The position numbers were made by a program, and so were the translations under genes. Source: Saururus chinensis (lineage: Eukaryota > Streptophyta > Magnoliopsida > Piperales > Saururaceae). Taken from it: 64,000 nucleotides of DNA. The notes beneath the pieces were generated by a model, which was not told the DNA's origin, ran no database searches, and saw only the letters and a program-made list of their open reading frames with translations. Positions 1 through 10,420 of this stretch are shown here, in pieces (the stretch's first letter is position 1; each line of letters opens with the position of its first letter). Where the stretch lies: NCBI GenBank assembly GCA_035235625.1, contig CP141149.1, forward strand, positions 3,691,001-3,755,000, written 5' to 3'.

Positions 1-1005
1 ATGAATGTTTCAAGTAACTCTTCAAGTGATGATTATTGATGTGGTGGTGCAACAACTTGAGGAGTTAATTGGGAAAAAGAGGTGTAGGAGGGGTGGGGCT
101 ACCTAAATTGAGTGGACATCTGTTGCATTGAAGGGACTACAAAATAGTTTCCCATAATTGTTTAGTGCATTTGCTTACTCAGCGAAACACTCACAATAAC
201 CTAACATGGAAGGACACACTTGTGCAGTGTGCATTGGACTTGCATGTAGAGAACACACTTCATTTTTAATTTGGTTGGCAGAATTCATATTTCTAGCATG
301 GGTCATGGCTTCTAATTTCTTAGTTGGCTGGTCTAACCTAGATTTCATGTGAGTATCTTCCCTTACTTCATATAAACCTCCTTTCCTAGGGTCCTGGGTT
401 GGTTATTCTCCATGGCTCTAAAAGTCCCATTGCTAGGAGCTCTTAGACAATCCTCAAGGAACTTATAATTTGCATCATCATTCCAACTCAAGAAACAACC
501 ACCGTTCATTGATTCAATCATATTATGGTATGCTAGGGCCAAACCATTGTAAAGGAATTGAACAAGCTACCATGTTTCAAAACCATGGTGGGGATACTTC
601 AAAATCAAGTCCTTAAACCTCTCCCAACTCTCATAAAATTTTTCATGCTCCTCTTAACAAAAGTCAGCTATCTCTCTCCTTACGTTATTGGTTTTGGACA
701 TTGGAAAATTTTTTGAAAAGACTTTCTAACAAGTCTCTCCCATGAATTAATAGACCCTACTGAAAGAGAATTCAATCATGCCTTAGTTTTGTCCTTTAAC
801 GAGAAAGGAAACAAGTGCAAATGGATTGACTCATCAGAAAAATTTTAAAATTTGAATATAGCACATATTTTAAGAAAATCCTTTACATGCATATAAGGAT
901 GCTCTCTATCAAGATGATGGAAGGTGGGAAGAAGTTGATGACTTGAGCTTTCAAATCAAAGTGTGTGGCAGTGGTAGCAGGCAACACTATGCAAGAGGGA
1001 AAAGC
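1..1005 (-). pseudogene. Athila/Tat-type Ty3-gypsy gag, decayed and open at window edge
   Basis: Read on the minus strand, the sequence encodes a recognisable plant gypsy capsid (retrotrans_gag) region, but stops and frame changes leave no long ORF. From about 985 downward I read THFDLKAQVINFFPPF, then HPYMHVKDFLKICAIF, LHLFPFSLKDKTKA and SINSWERLV. These match the conserved order of Athila-type gag, whose usual form is FELKP...PY.HLKEF...LFPFSLKDKAK.WL.SL...SW. Further on come NMIESMNGGCFLSWND and a zinc-knuckle-like VCPSMLGYCE stretch. A proline- and glutamine-rich tail continues past position 1. An Athila-type LTR follows on its 5' side at 1020-2370. I am confident of the family at superfamily level; the Athila versus Tat choice is from memory of motifs. 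The copy is non-functional. Confidence 0.7.
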
Positions 1006-1019
1006 TGAAATTTAAATAA

Positions 1020-2370
1020 ACTAAGAAAGCAATTAAAAGTGATAAAAATATTAAATGAAAATTGACTAAGATTTCAAAATCCCCTCTTATTAACTTGTAA
1101 ATTGTCACATTTATGTTTATCAATTTATTTCACAAGTATAACTCATAATAAATTAGAATTCAATTCTATTAATCATGAAAATTTTCAATTTTTAAACATT
1201 CAATCAAAATACTAAAGTTATGTTCTACCTCGCTTCAACAGAATAAAATCAAGTCATTATAAGTTGTATCCATGTGAATAAATCATAACTCATACCCAAT
1301 TCTACTAATTAACAATCTAAAACCAAGCATTTAATTAATAAAAACTAATTCAAATCATGAGAAAAGCATGACTAGACTCATATCCAAACTAATCAACTAA
1401 TCAAATTGAGATAAGAACAATTAACATTAACACCCGTTTTAAAATTTAACCAAATCACATAGGTTAGAAAATTCTACAAAACCAATAAGATGTTCATCTT
1501 AACCCTAGTTAAGGAAACTAGCCACTAATTAACATGATCTCTATGAAAAATTAAATAAACTAAAAAGGATTGAAAAATAAATAGAAAGAAAGATAGATTG
1601 GATTGCTCCCTTCAGCCTTTAGCACTTCTAAATTATGCAATTTTTCCATCTTGTGGCTGAGCATCGAAAACTGCTCTCTATTTTCTGTTTGCTAGTCACT
1701 TTATATTGATTTTAATGCAAGGAGCCCTAAGTATTGAATCAACTTTCTGTACTGACTTACCAATTCAGAGTCTAGCACAAAATGAAATGTCTTTGATTGG
1801 CTAAGTTGTGTAGGTCCTAATATCTGGCACAATTCTATTTTTAACATGTCATCGGGTTCCTTCTATCTCTTTCCTCATTTGGAATCAGCTTCCCATTTTT
1901 GTTCTCTTTCAACCTTCAAACTCCATCTACAAGCAAACTCTTCTCATGATCTTACACCTTCAATCAGCTCAGCTCCATGAAATTACAGCATGATTGAAGT
2001 TCTATAACTCAGCAACATCCATCAATGGCGGACTGATATCTCTTTTGTTCTTCCACTTGCCAAAACTACTATAACCTTTGAAATATATATACAAATCTGA
2101 TCATATCATCAACACACGAAGAATTCCAATCAAAATTTAGAAGCTGATTCGAGAATTTCCTTCTATAAAATTTCTGGTTCATGTTCTCACATGGCAGCTA
2201 CAAAAATATCCTCTTTACTATCAAAATCAGCTCCCATTCTTCGATTTTAACTTTCAAACATGTTCTTCATTGACTTAATTGAAATTAGTTTCTGAATGCC
2301 CAATTTATTTTGAGAAATTCACAATTAATTTCAACCAAATAGTAATATTTGTAATATGGATATTTTTGTC
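1020..2370 (-). repeat. Athila-type LTR fragment (minus orientation)
   Basis: Noncoding AT-rich sequence whose reverse complement aligns by eye with 12640-14240. Shared blocks include the region around 1080-1430 against 13800-14150 and the region around 2180-2330 against 12750-12880. The order LTR then gag on the minus strand, with gag ending at about 1005, fits the 5' LTR of the element at 1-1005. The stretch equivalent to 14250-14440 (the LTR 3' end) is missing, so a deletion has brought the gag close to the middle of the LTR. No clean TG/CA ends or target duplication were found. Confidence 0.6.
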
Positions 2371-2829
2371 AATTTAAGTGTCCAAGAGCTTTTTTGGGAA
2401 GAAGATTATTGTTCATTGGATAGTCCATATTATTGTGTAGTTTTCTTCTCTATTCATTAAGCTCTTCCATTAATGTCCATATATATATTTTTAACATTTT
2501 CGTGTCTTTGAAAAGTTGTCCAAATCACAAGTAACCGTGTCAAGAGTATGATGAATTTTTTTGAACATCGTATAAGTGCCTCAAGAAGCATGCCTTACCT
2601 ATAAAACATAAACAATCATGTTACATGCGTGTAAGACATATATAGAATACCAACTTTATTTAAATTAGCTCCTCAACAAGTAACATCGCTCGAATTAATT
2701 AATAATTAAATCACTATTAATATCTACCTTAATATATATAAACTCTACTTAAGCCTAAATTAACTTAATCATGTACTAGAAAATAAGGTTGAAATGCATA
2801 TAAAATGTATAAAAATCATGCATATTTCA
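2371..2829. other. Unassigned AT-rich spacer
   Basis: I see no coding potential, terminal repeats or similarity to other parts of the window. It may be an unrecognised part of one of the flanking LTRs. Confidence 0.4.
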
Positions 2830-3927
2830 CAACATTCAACCCCAAAACAAAAGCCATAAACAAAGAGGGGTGAGATTATCTCAGTAAGGATTTTGAAACA
2901 AAATGTAAACTAATGAAAACACCACATGCATTCTCAATCTAGACATGCATTACATATCCATTCTGTATACCTGTGCATCATGAGATAAATGACATTCCAT
3001 ATACATATTCATGTCATCATGATACAAATTACATTCCATAAATACATATTCATGGTACCTATTCTTCATGATATAAATCACATTCCATAAATACATATAC
3101 ATGCCACCTACGGATCATAGGTCCTTCCATAATTCATAAAACGTATACACGTCACGTGTAATCATTTGAATCTCACTATAGTATTCACATCTTGTTTGAA
3201 TCAAATATCAATATTCACTTCCTGCATAATCATTTCTCTATAAACACATTCACAATGCCTAATAATTTATATCAAATCACATTCCATCTTACATGTTCAA
3301 GTATAAGCATGCCTTACGCATCATGTGTAACATAAGCATCATTGTCCCTACACAACCTATGTCAATGAGCATTACACTCCATACACATGCTTCAACCACT
3401 AGGTGAATATCTCATACTTCAGAAAACAATTATGCTTATTTTGGCTAAAGCACAAGCAAACCCCGCTTGACTGGGGCAATCCCTTGCAGGGAAGGTTTGA
3501 ATTTCTGAAAATGAAAACTAGAGCGGTTTGGGTAAGTTTCATAACTAGGAAAGTAGCCTTGCTCACCCAGGACAATCCCTTGCGAGGAAGGTCCGAATTC
3601 GTGAAAAGGAAAACTAGAGTAGTTTGGATAAGTCCCTAACTGGGAAATACCCCTTGGCAAGCCAGTGCACATGGACATACCAGATTGAATTCTTATGGTC
3701 TATATAACACATCAATTTTAAGTTAAAGCAAATCTTAGGGAGGCAATTCGTCCTCAAAGGGACATAAAATGAAAACCCCATCCTTTTGAACATAAAATTG
3801 ACTCAATAAACCTCCAAGTAGCTAATCCGGCAACCAATGACATCCAATCAATTAATTATGACTAAACACGAGAAATCATCTCTTATAAAGCATTTTTATG
3901 ATGCATGCAATATGATACATACGTGAT
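2830..3927 (-). repeat. Gypsy LTR fragment, same family as the LTR at 59265-62082
   Basis: Aligns in the same orientation with about 59660-60560. Shared landmarks are the CCCCAAAACAAAA...AGAGGGGTGA block (2840-2875 and 59665-59700), the run of dated-looking CAT-rich repeats, the TAAGCATCATTGTCCCTACACA block (3322 and 60038), and the GATGCATGCAA...GATACATA block just before 3927. It stops abruptly where the CACTA end begins at 3928. So either the CACTA inserted into this LTR or the LTR was truncated there. No internal domain of this copy is left beside it. Confidence 0.7.
3476..3655. repeat. Two-copy tandem repeat inside the gypsy LTR (about 105 bp unit)
   Basis: Two diverged copies carry GACAATCCCTTGC-type starts, then GGAAGGT(T/C)(T/C)GAATT, GAAAA(C)TAGAG and a GTTTGG(G/A)TAAGT end. 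The related LTR at 60165-60245 has one such unit, and 45880-45960 has a diverged one. The short ORFs read through this stretch on both strands are by-products of the repeat. Confidence 0.6.
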
Positions 3928-4400
3928 CACTATGAAAAAATAGATTTTCAGCAACATTTATAAACCATTGCTAAAAACCCTTAAAGCTCCGCTAAAACAA
4001 TTAGCGACACTTTTCGTAACGCCCCTAAAAAAAGTGTCCCTGAAAGGAATCAGTAGCATTTTTTGCGGCACTTTTCTAAAGTGCTGGGCGGAATTGATTT
4101 TTTAGGTTCATTCAACGGTGCTTTTAAAAGCACCACTAATAGTTTTATAAAAAATAAAATTTAATAAATATATATTATTAGCCGCGCTTCATTGAAGAAG
4201 CATTGCTCATTGTGTTGTAAAAAAAATAAAAAAATAAATCTATATTATTAGCGGCACTTCATAGAAGCGCCTTTGATATTATTTTTTAAAAATTTATATT
4301 ACCATCAAAGACACTTCTTCAAAGTGTTGTTAATGTTTTTTAAATAAAAAAAGATATTATTAGCACCGTTTCTATGAAGCGCTGCTAATTCTTTTATTTA
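3928..4400 (+). mobile_element. CACTA (En/Spm) transposon left terminus with palindromic subterminal repeats
   Basis: The sequence starts CACTATGAAAAAATAG, a typical plant CACTA terminal inverted repeat. It is followed by about 400 bp of degenerate subterminal repeats built on palindromes such as GCGGCACTTC...GAAGCGCC (around 4251-4272) and near copies around 4020-4125, 4180-4215, 4310-4335 and 4365-4390. Clustered short subterminal palindromes are the transposase-binding hallmark of CACTA elements. The matching right end (…CATAGTG with mirrored subterminal repeats) was not found in the window. The element is therefore truncated or its other end is too eroded, and the 3-bp target duplication cannot be tested. 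It probably carries the plus-strand genes at 6.5-10.9 kb. Confidence 0.75.
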
Positions 4401-5114
4401 AAAATAAAACCAATATGAAATGTTTCTAGTTGAAAATTTTAAAACTTGATTTTATAGCTTATATAATTTTACTCAAATAAAAAGACTTTCACATAAGACC
4501 TTCCACATGATGGTTATAGAAGTGGACTTTGGCATAGAATCAATTGGTATAGCAAGTATTTATCCATAATGATTTAGAGACAACTATGTAGCTGACACAT
4601 GGTCAAGAAGGGCCATACTAAAGCCATGTACCCAAAGGAAAAATATTAAAGCGAAGCTAAAATTACCTAGCCCCAGCACAATTCGTGGCAAGACCAAACA
4701 CAATGTAATTGCTAGAAAGAAGTAAACAACTCAAGAATAAGGCCAACAAAATTCAACCTTGGTAGTCAAATTATTCTATAATATATATTCCCTCCATAAG
4801 CAAGAGGCAGTAGTTAATAGAGAATGAAAATGATAGACTCTTTTGCACTGTTCTATGTGTTCTTTTCTTAGTGTTAACAACTAAAACAATCAAACACCAT
4901 ACATACTTTATCTAAATGCACAATTTTTTAAAATCCACTACCTAGAACATACACTCAAATAGACAAGGAAAATTTTGTATAAAAAATTACATGTGTAAAA
5001 CTTCAATCCCAAATAAACACCAAATCCTAGAATGACCTTTTAAGTCATTGATATCACATAACAATCAAATAAGTGAGACACAAAAAAGCATATATAAGAA
5101 CTAAGCACTAGATG
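4401..5114. other. CACTA interior, no gene recognised
   Basis: AT-rich sequence without coding signal. It lies between the subterminal repeats and the duplicated exon-like block at 5115-5305, so it is probably transposon interior or intron. Confidence 0.4.
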
Positions 5115-5305
5115 AGGAACTCATATCACTACTTGAGTCACTCAAACCACTCAAGTTGCTGTCTCTAACAGCTGCATCGTTTTCAATCTCCACAGGGACA
5201 TAGCTTGAGACTGGACAATCATTTTCACCAATATCTATATATTCATCTTGACTAGGGTCATTGCCTAAAATACAAAGCATTGAACTAATTAAAATAAAGA
5301 AACTG
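5115..5305 (-). repeat. Dispersed duplicate, copy 1: probable 3' coding exon of an unidentified minus-strand gene
   Basis: This block recurs at 15668-15844 in the same orientation. On the minus strand copy 1 is open from a splice-acceptor-like TTTTAG near 5267 to a stop at about 5104. It encodes about 53 acidic, serine-rich residues that begin NDPSQDEYIDIGENDCP and end DSSSDMSSSSA. Copy 2 has lost about 14 bp and has a frame-breaking deletion in the serine run. The tail looks like the C-terminus of a transposon or host protein, but I do not recognise the family. Both copies lie close to CACTA-type material, so it may be a CACTA gene's last exon. Confidence 0.45.
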
Positions 5306-5419
5306 TGACCAAGATCACTCGAAAATGGTAAATATCAGTTGTTCAACTATAAGAGTTCTACATGCATGTGCATATGTGCAGAAAGAAGCTTAGAAAGTAG
5401 AATTAATAGGAAATTTACA

Positions 5420-5575
5420 TTTAGTCCTCCGATGATTTAGTCCTCCATCCTCTGACGATTTTGTTCTCCATTCCTCCGTTGATTCTTTCTTCCATCCTCC
5501 GGCGATTATATCATCTGTTTCTCTGGTGATTTGCTTCTCCATCCTTCGACGACTCACTCTTCAGTCCTCCAGCGT
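5420..5575. repeat. Short tandem repeat, about 28-bp unit (TCCTCC-GGCGATT type)
   Basis: About five imperfect units share TCCTCC, a (G/C)GATGATT or GGCGATT core, and a (T)TCTCCAT tail. They sit just upstream of the 45-bp palindromic minisatellite. A 5' untranslated or leader region is possible but not shown. Confidence 0.55.
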
Positions 5576-5744
5576 ATTTCTTCCCCGCACTTTTTTTTCA
5601 AGTATGTTACAAATATTTTTTCACTTTTCTTCCATTTTAGGTGAATTTTAAAATATGTCTTTGTTGTTTCTCCTTCACCATGATTTTCTTATAGATCTGT
5701 TAGTTTGTTTGCATATTTTCTTGATTTTATTTTCGTAACTGGAT

Positions 5745-5815
5745 TTCAAAGGGCATCATGATCATGTTGCCATTTGAAATCTAGTGGAAAATGGGTAGCA
5801 TGATCATGCTGCCCT
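5745..5815. repeat. Palindromic 45-bp minisatellite, first two degenerate units
   Basis: Two units, each with GGATTTCAAAGGGCA-type or GGGTAGCA-type sequence around a near-palindrome (GGCATCATGATCATGTTGCC and GGTAGCATGATCATGCTGCC). They belong to the larger arrays at 6110-6365 and 7505-7755. Confidence 0.7.
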
Positions 5816-6109
5816 TTTTGCCCCAAAATGTAAGTACTCTTTAATTGATCTTGAATTATTGTATTCGATCCAGTTGTGTTTCAATGGCTGCATTTGGTAC
5901 TCATTTTTCTCCTAATTACTATTTGTATTCTAGAAATAAATGAAAAGTTTTTCATATGGCAGAATGAATGCAGGAGAGGGAAGTTGTTGCATTTACTCTT
6001 AATAGTTTAGAAGTCTTCAATTTAAGCTGAAAGTTATTGCATTTAGTTATCTGATGCCTTGCACTTGGGTTTCAATTTCTTCTCTTAGTTTAATGTTTTG
6101 TTCTTTACT

Positions 6110-6365
6110 TAAAAAGGATTTCAAAGGGGCAACATGATTATGATGCCCAACATTTTCCACTGGATTTCAAAGGGGTAGCATAATCATGATGCAGTGCAAT
6201 TTCCAGTGTATTTCAAAGGGCAACATGATCATGTTGTTGTGCAATTTCCATTAAATTTCAAAGGGCAGCATAATCATGCTACTGTGCAATTTCCATTGAA
6301 TTTCAAAGGGCAGCATAATCATGCTGCTGTGCAATTTTTAGTGGATTTCAAAGATGTTGTTTTTT
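6110..6365. repeat. Palindromic 45-bp minisatellite, main array (5-6 units)
   Basis: The unit is (G/A)(G/A)ATTTCAAAGGGCA followed by a palindrome around ATGATCAT or ATAATCAT and a GCAATTTCCA(T/G)T spacer. Palindrome centres are spaced almost exactly 45 bp apart (starts near 6128, 6173, 6218, 6263 and 6308). Because 45 is 15 codons, a spurious repetitive ORF (6194-6376) stays open through it; I do not call that a gene. The array lies in what appears to be an intron of the CACTA-borne gene. Confidence 0.8.
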
Positions 6366-6539
6366 ACTGTAATTGATGTATGTTAATGATTTTACTTTAT
6401 TTCAAAAGAGAATTACTACATGTACTTTTTTTCAAGATTGAATTAATTAATTTTGGTGATTTGATTGTTATTTCTATTCTATTGTTTTATTTATAAAGTT
6501 ATATTAAATTTGTGTCTTTGATTACAGTCATGGTGTAGT

Positions 6540-7400
6540 TTAAAAACAATCTATAAGCTTTGTGCAGTGTGTTGGAAGAAACTAGAGATTATTTGTGCAA
6601 TCAACAAATTTTGAAGCAAAGAAAAACATTGGAGGTTGTCAAATAACATTAATGGTAAGGAAAATATATTATTTGAAACATTTATTTATGTATGATTATT
6701 TGTATGAGAAACTAACAATGATAACATATTTTTTCAGTATTGGTTTTAGGAGCATACAACTCTCATCCAAGAAAAGGTTAAATCAGCCCTAGAAGATGAG
6801 GTGCAAGAGGATGAATGCGTACCTCATACAATAAACTGCAGACTTTCACATATGAATAGGAAACTTGGTAGAAATGATCTTGAAAGCATACAAGATCATG
6901 AGGTAAAAAACTATTGACATGATATTGCATAAGTTATTTTGTAGATGATAATTTTCATGTATTAAAGATTTAACATATTATGTTTAAATGTAGGTGTTGA
7001 ATTATCAGTTATAAAGAACCGACCTTGAAATTCAATTTTTTTCTCAACATGAAGAAGATGAAGAGGAAAAGAAAGAAGAAGATAGACAAGAAGATGAATT
7101 TTCTTTTGATTCTATAGGAATAGAAGAAGAGGAGGAAGAAGAAGAAAGACAGCCAGATGATTCATCTTTTGATTCTTTAGGAATAGAAGAAGACGAAGGA
7201 GGAGAGCTAGATGATTCTTCTATTGTAGGAATAGAAGAAGATGATTCTTTTGATTCTATAAGAAGAGAAGAACACAGTGAAGAAGAAGAAGAGCAAGAGG
7301 AAGAAATTTCCTCCGTAAATATAGAAGATAGTGAAGAAGAGTAATATACATATTCAATAAAAGATGAAGTTCCCCAAATTGGATGGCTTCAAAACACAGG
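6540..7400 (+). pseudogene. Acidic-repeat exons of the CACTA-borne gene (function unknown)
   Basis: Around 6744-6902 an open stretch (…LIQEKVKSALEDEVQEDECV…) ends at a GAG|GTAAAA donor-like site. A second open stretch at about 6994-7343 encodes a glutamate-rich protein with three or four repeats of a motif like DDSSFDSLGIEED, then stops at 7342. A further short exon-like piece ends at CAG|GTAAT near 7399. Low-complexity acidic regions of this kind are common beside Ulp1 domains in plant transposon-captured genes, but no domain is recognisable here. The stop inside the acidic tract and the neighbouring duplication indicate decay. Exon borders are my reading of GT/AG sites. Confidence 0.45.
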
Positions 7401-8000
7401 TAATATTTCTCTTAGTTTGAAGTTTTGTTCTTTACTTAGCTTTTGTTTTGGTGGGATTGGCTTCTCTTTAGTTATCAAATTCCACCAATTCGTGTCACAA
7501 GTTTATATTTGCATTTTCCATTGGATTTCAAAGGGCATGTTGCCTTGCATTTTCCATTAGATTTCAAAGGGGCAGCATGATCTATTTCCAATGGATTTTA
7601 AAGAGGCAGTATGATCATGTTTCCATACAATTTCTAGTGGATTTCAAAGGGCAGCAAGATTATGCTGCCATGCAATTTTTAGTGGATTTCAAAGTGCAGC
7701 ATAATTATGCTACTGTTCAATTTCCATTGGATTTCAAAGGGTAGCATAATCACAATTGATTTCATCTTAGTATTATATTCAAATTTAAATTATTTTGGGG
7801 TAGACAATGCTTTTAATTTAATTGATGTATGTTAATGATTTTACTTTATTTCAAAAGAGGATTACTGCTTGTACTGTTTTATAAGATTGAATTAATTAAC
7901 ATACATAAAAAAAAGAATATTCATAGGCAATATACATATTCAATAAAATATGAAGTTCCCCAAATTGAATGACTTCAAAACATAGGTAATATTTCACTTA
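7341..8000. repeat. Tandem segmental duplication, period about 586 bp, copying an exon and its donor site
   Basis: The block at 7341-7415 (TATACATATTCAATAAAA…GAAGTTCCCCAAATTG…CAAAACA…GGTAATATTTC) recurs at 7927-8000. The intervening intron (7415-7900) also resembles 6085-6460. Both hold a palindromic minisatellite followed by TTGATGTATGTTAATGATTTTAC and TTCAAAAGAG. So the same intron-exon module appears two to three times in a row. Confidence 0.65.
7505..7755. repeat. Palindromic 45-bp minisatellite, second array (5-6 units)
   Basis: Same unit as the array at 6110-6365 (GGATTTCAAAGGGCAGCA then a palindrome), here more diverged. One unit is shortened near 7530, and palindromes centre near 7580, 7615, 7660, 7705 and 7745. 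It was probably duplicated with its flanking intron. Confidence 0.75.
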
Positions 8001-8212
8001 TTTTTTTAAAAGAATATTCATAAGAAGCATTATCATGTTGTCTCCAATTTCAAGCTTATAATTTTTGCATGATTTTTATATTTGTTTCTTCATTAGTTTG
8101 TTGATTTTCCATGTTATAGACATATAGAATGACCATGTATCTTATTTATTGAAGTATACTGTATTATATGTCTTGCATTTCTTCTAATGTTTGCTTATTC
8201 TTTTTGTAGATA

Positions 8213-9079
8213 CTACGCCTACTAACTATGAAAATATGGTTGAAAAGAATGTTTTGAATGAAGAAAAAAGAAACTTTAGCAAGAATTAGAAAATAGTAGA
8301 GCATAAATATTAATACTTGAGGAAGAAAAAAGAACATTTTACTTCTGAGAAGAAGAAAAGTGAAGAACTAAGAAAACAAGCTAAAGTTAAAATTGAAAGA
8401 AAACTTGAAAATAACGGGAGATGAATTGAAAAACAATGATCAATATCACAATATGGCTGAAATTGCCTTTCTAGAGGAGGACAATGAAAAATTATTTGCT
8501 GAGAAGGAAAAATTTGCTTATGAGAAGGACAAATTGGCTTATGAGAAGGACAAATTGGCTATTCAGAAACAATTAGCAGAAGAAGCAAAAGAAAAACTTG
8601 AAATTGAACTATATCATTTGAGAATGAAGATAAAGAAGATGGAAGAAAGAGAAACAAAGCATGAAAGACAATTTCAAGAAGTATTCAATCAAATGGTAAT
8701 GAAAAAAGAAGAAAATGAATTGCTTTAAAGACAATTGGCAATGAAGACAAAAGAAAATAAGAAGTATCAAGAACAAATAGAAATATTACAAGCTTCTATA
8801 GATGCCATTTCCTTTACAAATATTTTTGAGGAGCAGTAGTCAGGAAGCAAGAGGCCAACTCCACAAAAACGCCAGTTTCTAGACCTCAACCAGCTGAACC
8901 ACATATGACACTAAGCTCAATGGTTGATAGGGTAAAGAATAGAACAAGGAAGTCAAACAAAGAATCAAAAGAAGACACAGTCCATGTTTACCCCAAGATC
9001 AATTAAAGGAGAAAGATGAATGAGGATAAACCAATAGGGCAAAATAAGAAGGGATTTAAAGGAAAGGTCTGGATGTAAG
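8213..9079 (+). pseudogene. Coiled-coil and basic exons of the Ulp1-bearing gene
   Basis: From about 8213 (after TTTTTGTAG) to 8850 the plus strand encodes a lysine- and glutamate-rich coiled coil. It includes a 111-residue open piece at 8393-8728 with tandem YEKDKLA heptad-like repeats. Stops at 8287-8289 and after the 111-residue piece interrupt it. From about 8855 to 9077 a further open piece (SRPQPAEPHMTLSSMVDR…TRKSNKESKED…GFKGKVWM) ends at a GTAAG donor, with one in-frame stop. The layout of coiled coil, basic linker and Ulp1 catalytic domain (9219 onward) suggests a SUMO-protease-like gene carried by a transposon. It is not intact. Confidence 0.5.
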
Positions 9080-9218
9080 TAAAAATGGATGAGAAAATGA
9101 AGATTGATGAAATGAATGAAATTGGTGACATATCATGAGCAAATCAATACTGCATTTAGCTTTTTAAGATCAATTATTATGAATTTAATTGTGTTACTAA
9201 TTTTTTTCATTTAAGTGT

Positions 9219-10136
9219 AGAGCAATCATATGGAGTTGTGATAAAGACGGAGTAAATGTCACTTTAGGTGACATTGATCAAATTGTAAATGACCAAGAAA
9301 TTGGTAGTAATGTAATTTACTAAGTACTAGTTCATCAAATTGATACATGATAAACAAAAAAAGTTGCAAGAGCTCTTTTTGTTCAAGCACTATAATGTCA
9401 ACCAACTTGCGCGGTATCATATGTTTCCAATACGTTCAAATATATATCAAAAAGATGGTTCATCCATGGATCATTGGCATTTGCTTGTTTATGATGCCAT
9501 GAAGGCCAATGGAAACATTACAACTCTATGAGGCCAAAATATGGAACGTATGATACCTTCAAAGCAGATGCGTCAACTTTTGTAATTATTATTTATGTTA
9601 AAGTTAGACAAACCTAGCATTTTTTATCTTCTTATATATTAAAATGATATTTTACAAAATATTAGATTGATATATAAAAATGAATATGTTTGTACAGATG
9701 GAACACATTAAATCATACAAGCTTGAAGCATTAAAAGACGATTCTCATCCCAAGAACTGCAATCAACTTTTACAGAAGCCGAAAATATTCCACAACAATG
9801 CCCAAAGTTGTAAGTTTTAAAAAATTTCTCATTACAGTTCCCCAAATTTTCATAAATGTTTGAAATAACTTGATCATGCTATTAAATTACTTAATTGTAG
9901 GCTAGATTGCGGGATTTTTATGTGCCATTCATTATATGGATGAGATTGTCAACAATCATGAAAAATTTATGTCTAAAATGTACAAGGAAGAAGTAAGGCA
10001 ATTCAGAACTAGAATGATAGAGGAATTTGTGTCAGATCCTAGACTATTTGAAACCCCTGAAACACTACAAGTACATGAGGACATTACACGTGAAGATATG
10101 AAAAGGTCAGGCATTTCAGTGAATTCTAATAAATGA
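9219..10136 (+). pseudogene. Ulp1-type cysteine (SUMO/deneddylase) protease domain, broken
   Basis: Ulp1 C48 proteases cut SUMO-like proteins from targets. Domain order fits the family. After the TGTAG acceptor comes DGVNVTLGDIDQIVND…SNVIY (the strand before the catalytic core). Next is DHWHLLVYDAM with the catalytic His and probably Asp, at about 9468-9500. Then comes TEAENIPQQCPKL with the oxyanion Gln, at about 9775-9830, followed by LDCGIFMC with the catalytic Cys at about 9902-9925. A one-base frameshift separates LDCGIFMC from IHYMDEIVNNH. The C-terminal 66 residues (9936-10136) are open and end at a proper stop. Stops at 9320-9360 and after 9529 show decay. Plant CACTA and MULE elements often carry captured Ulp1 genes; the CACTA end at 3928 suggests that setting here. 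Confidence 0.65.
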
Positions 10137-10257
10137 GCCAAGCTTAGTTTATTTGGTTAAAATCACCATCCTAATTTTTGCTTCTCATTTTCATGGTCAA
10201 GTAAATGTCATATAGTAGAAATAGCATCCTAATTTAGTTATGGTTACTTAAGCTTTA

Positions 10258-10420
10258 AAGGTAAAAGGTCATCAATGGAAGATGTTTTTGAAATAGCTCA
10301 GATAGAAGTGGCTAAAGAATCAGAAAGGAGAAGCTTGGAAAAATTGGAGGAGATATATAAGGAAATGAATGAGAGGAATGAAGCACTAAGGGAGGCCATT
10401 GAGAAGGCAAAGAGGGTAAA
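10258..10420 (+). pseudogene. Coiled-coil exon downstream of the Ulp1 domain
   Basis: An open stretch (GKRSSMEDVFEIAQIEVAKE…SLEKLEEIYKEMNERNEALREA) ends AAGAGG|GTAAAT, a usable splice donor. It predicts a helical coiled coil and has no recognisable domain. It may be a further exon of the Ulp1-bearing gene or part of the next gene. Confidence 0.35.

Noticed and set aside
6194..6376. 60-residue ORF with three near-identical 15-residue repeats
   Set aside because: It arises because the palindromic minisatellite unit is exactly 45 bp. There are no start context, homologs or neighbours to support a gene, and the unit occurs elsewhere out of frame.
5745..7755. Spaced palindromic repeats resembling a CRISPR array
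   Set aside because: Spacers are not unique (they are part of the repeat unit), units are only 45 bp in total and diverged, no cas genes exist, and the setting is a plant genome.
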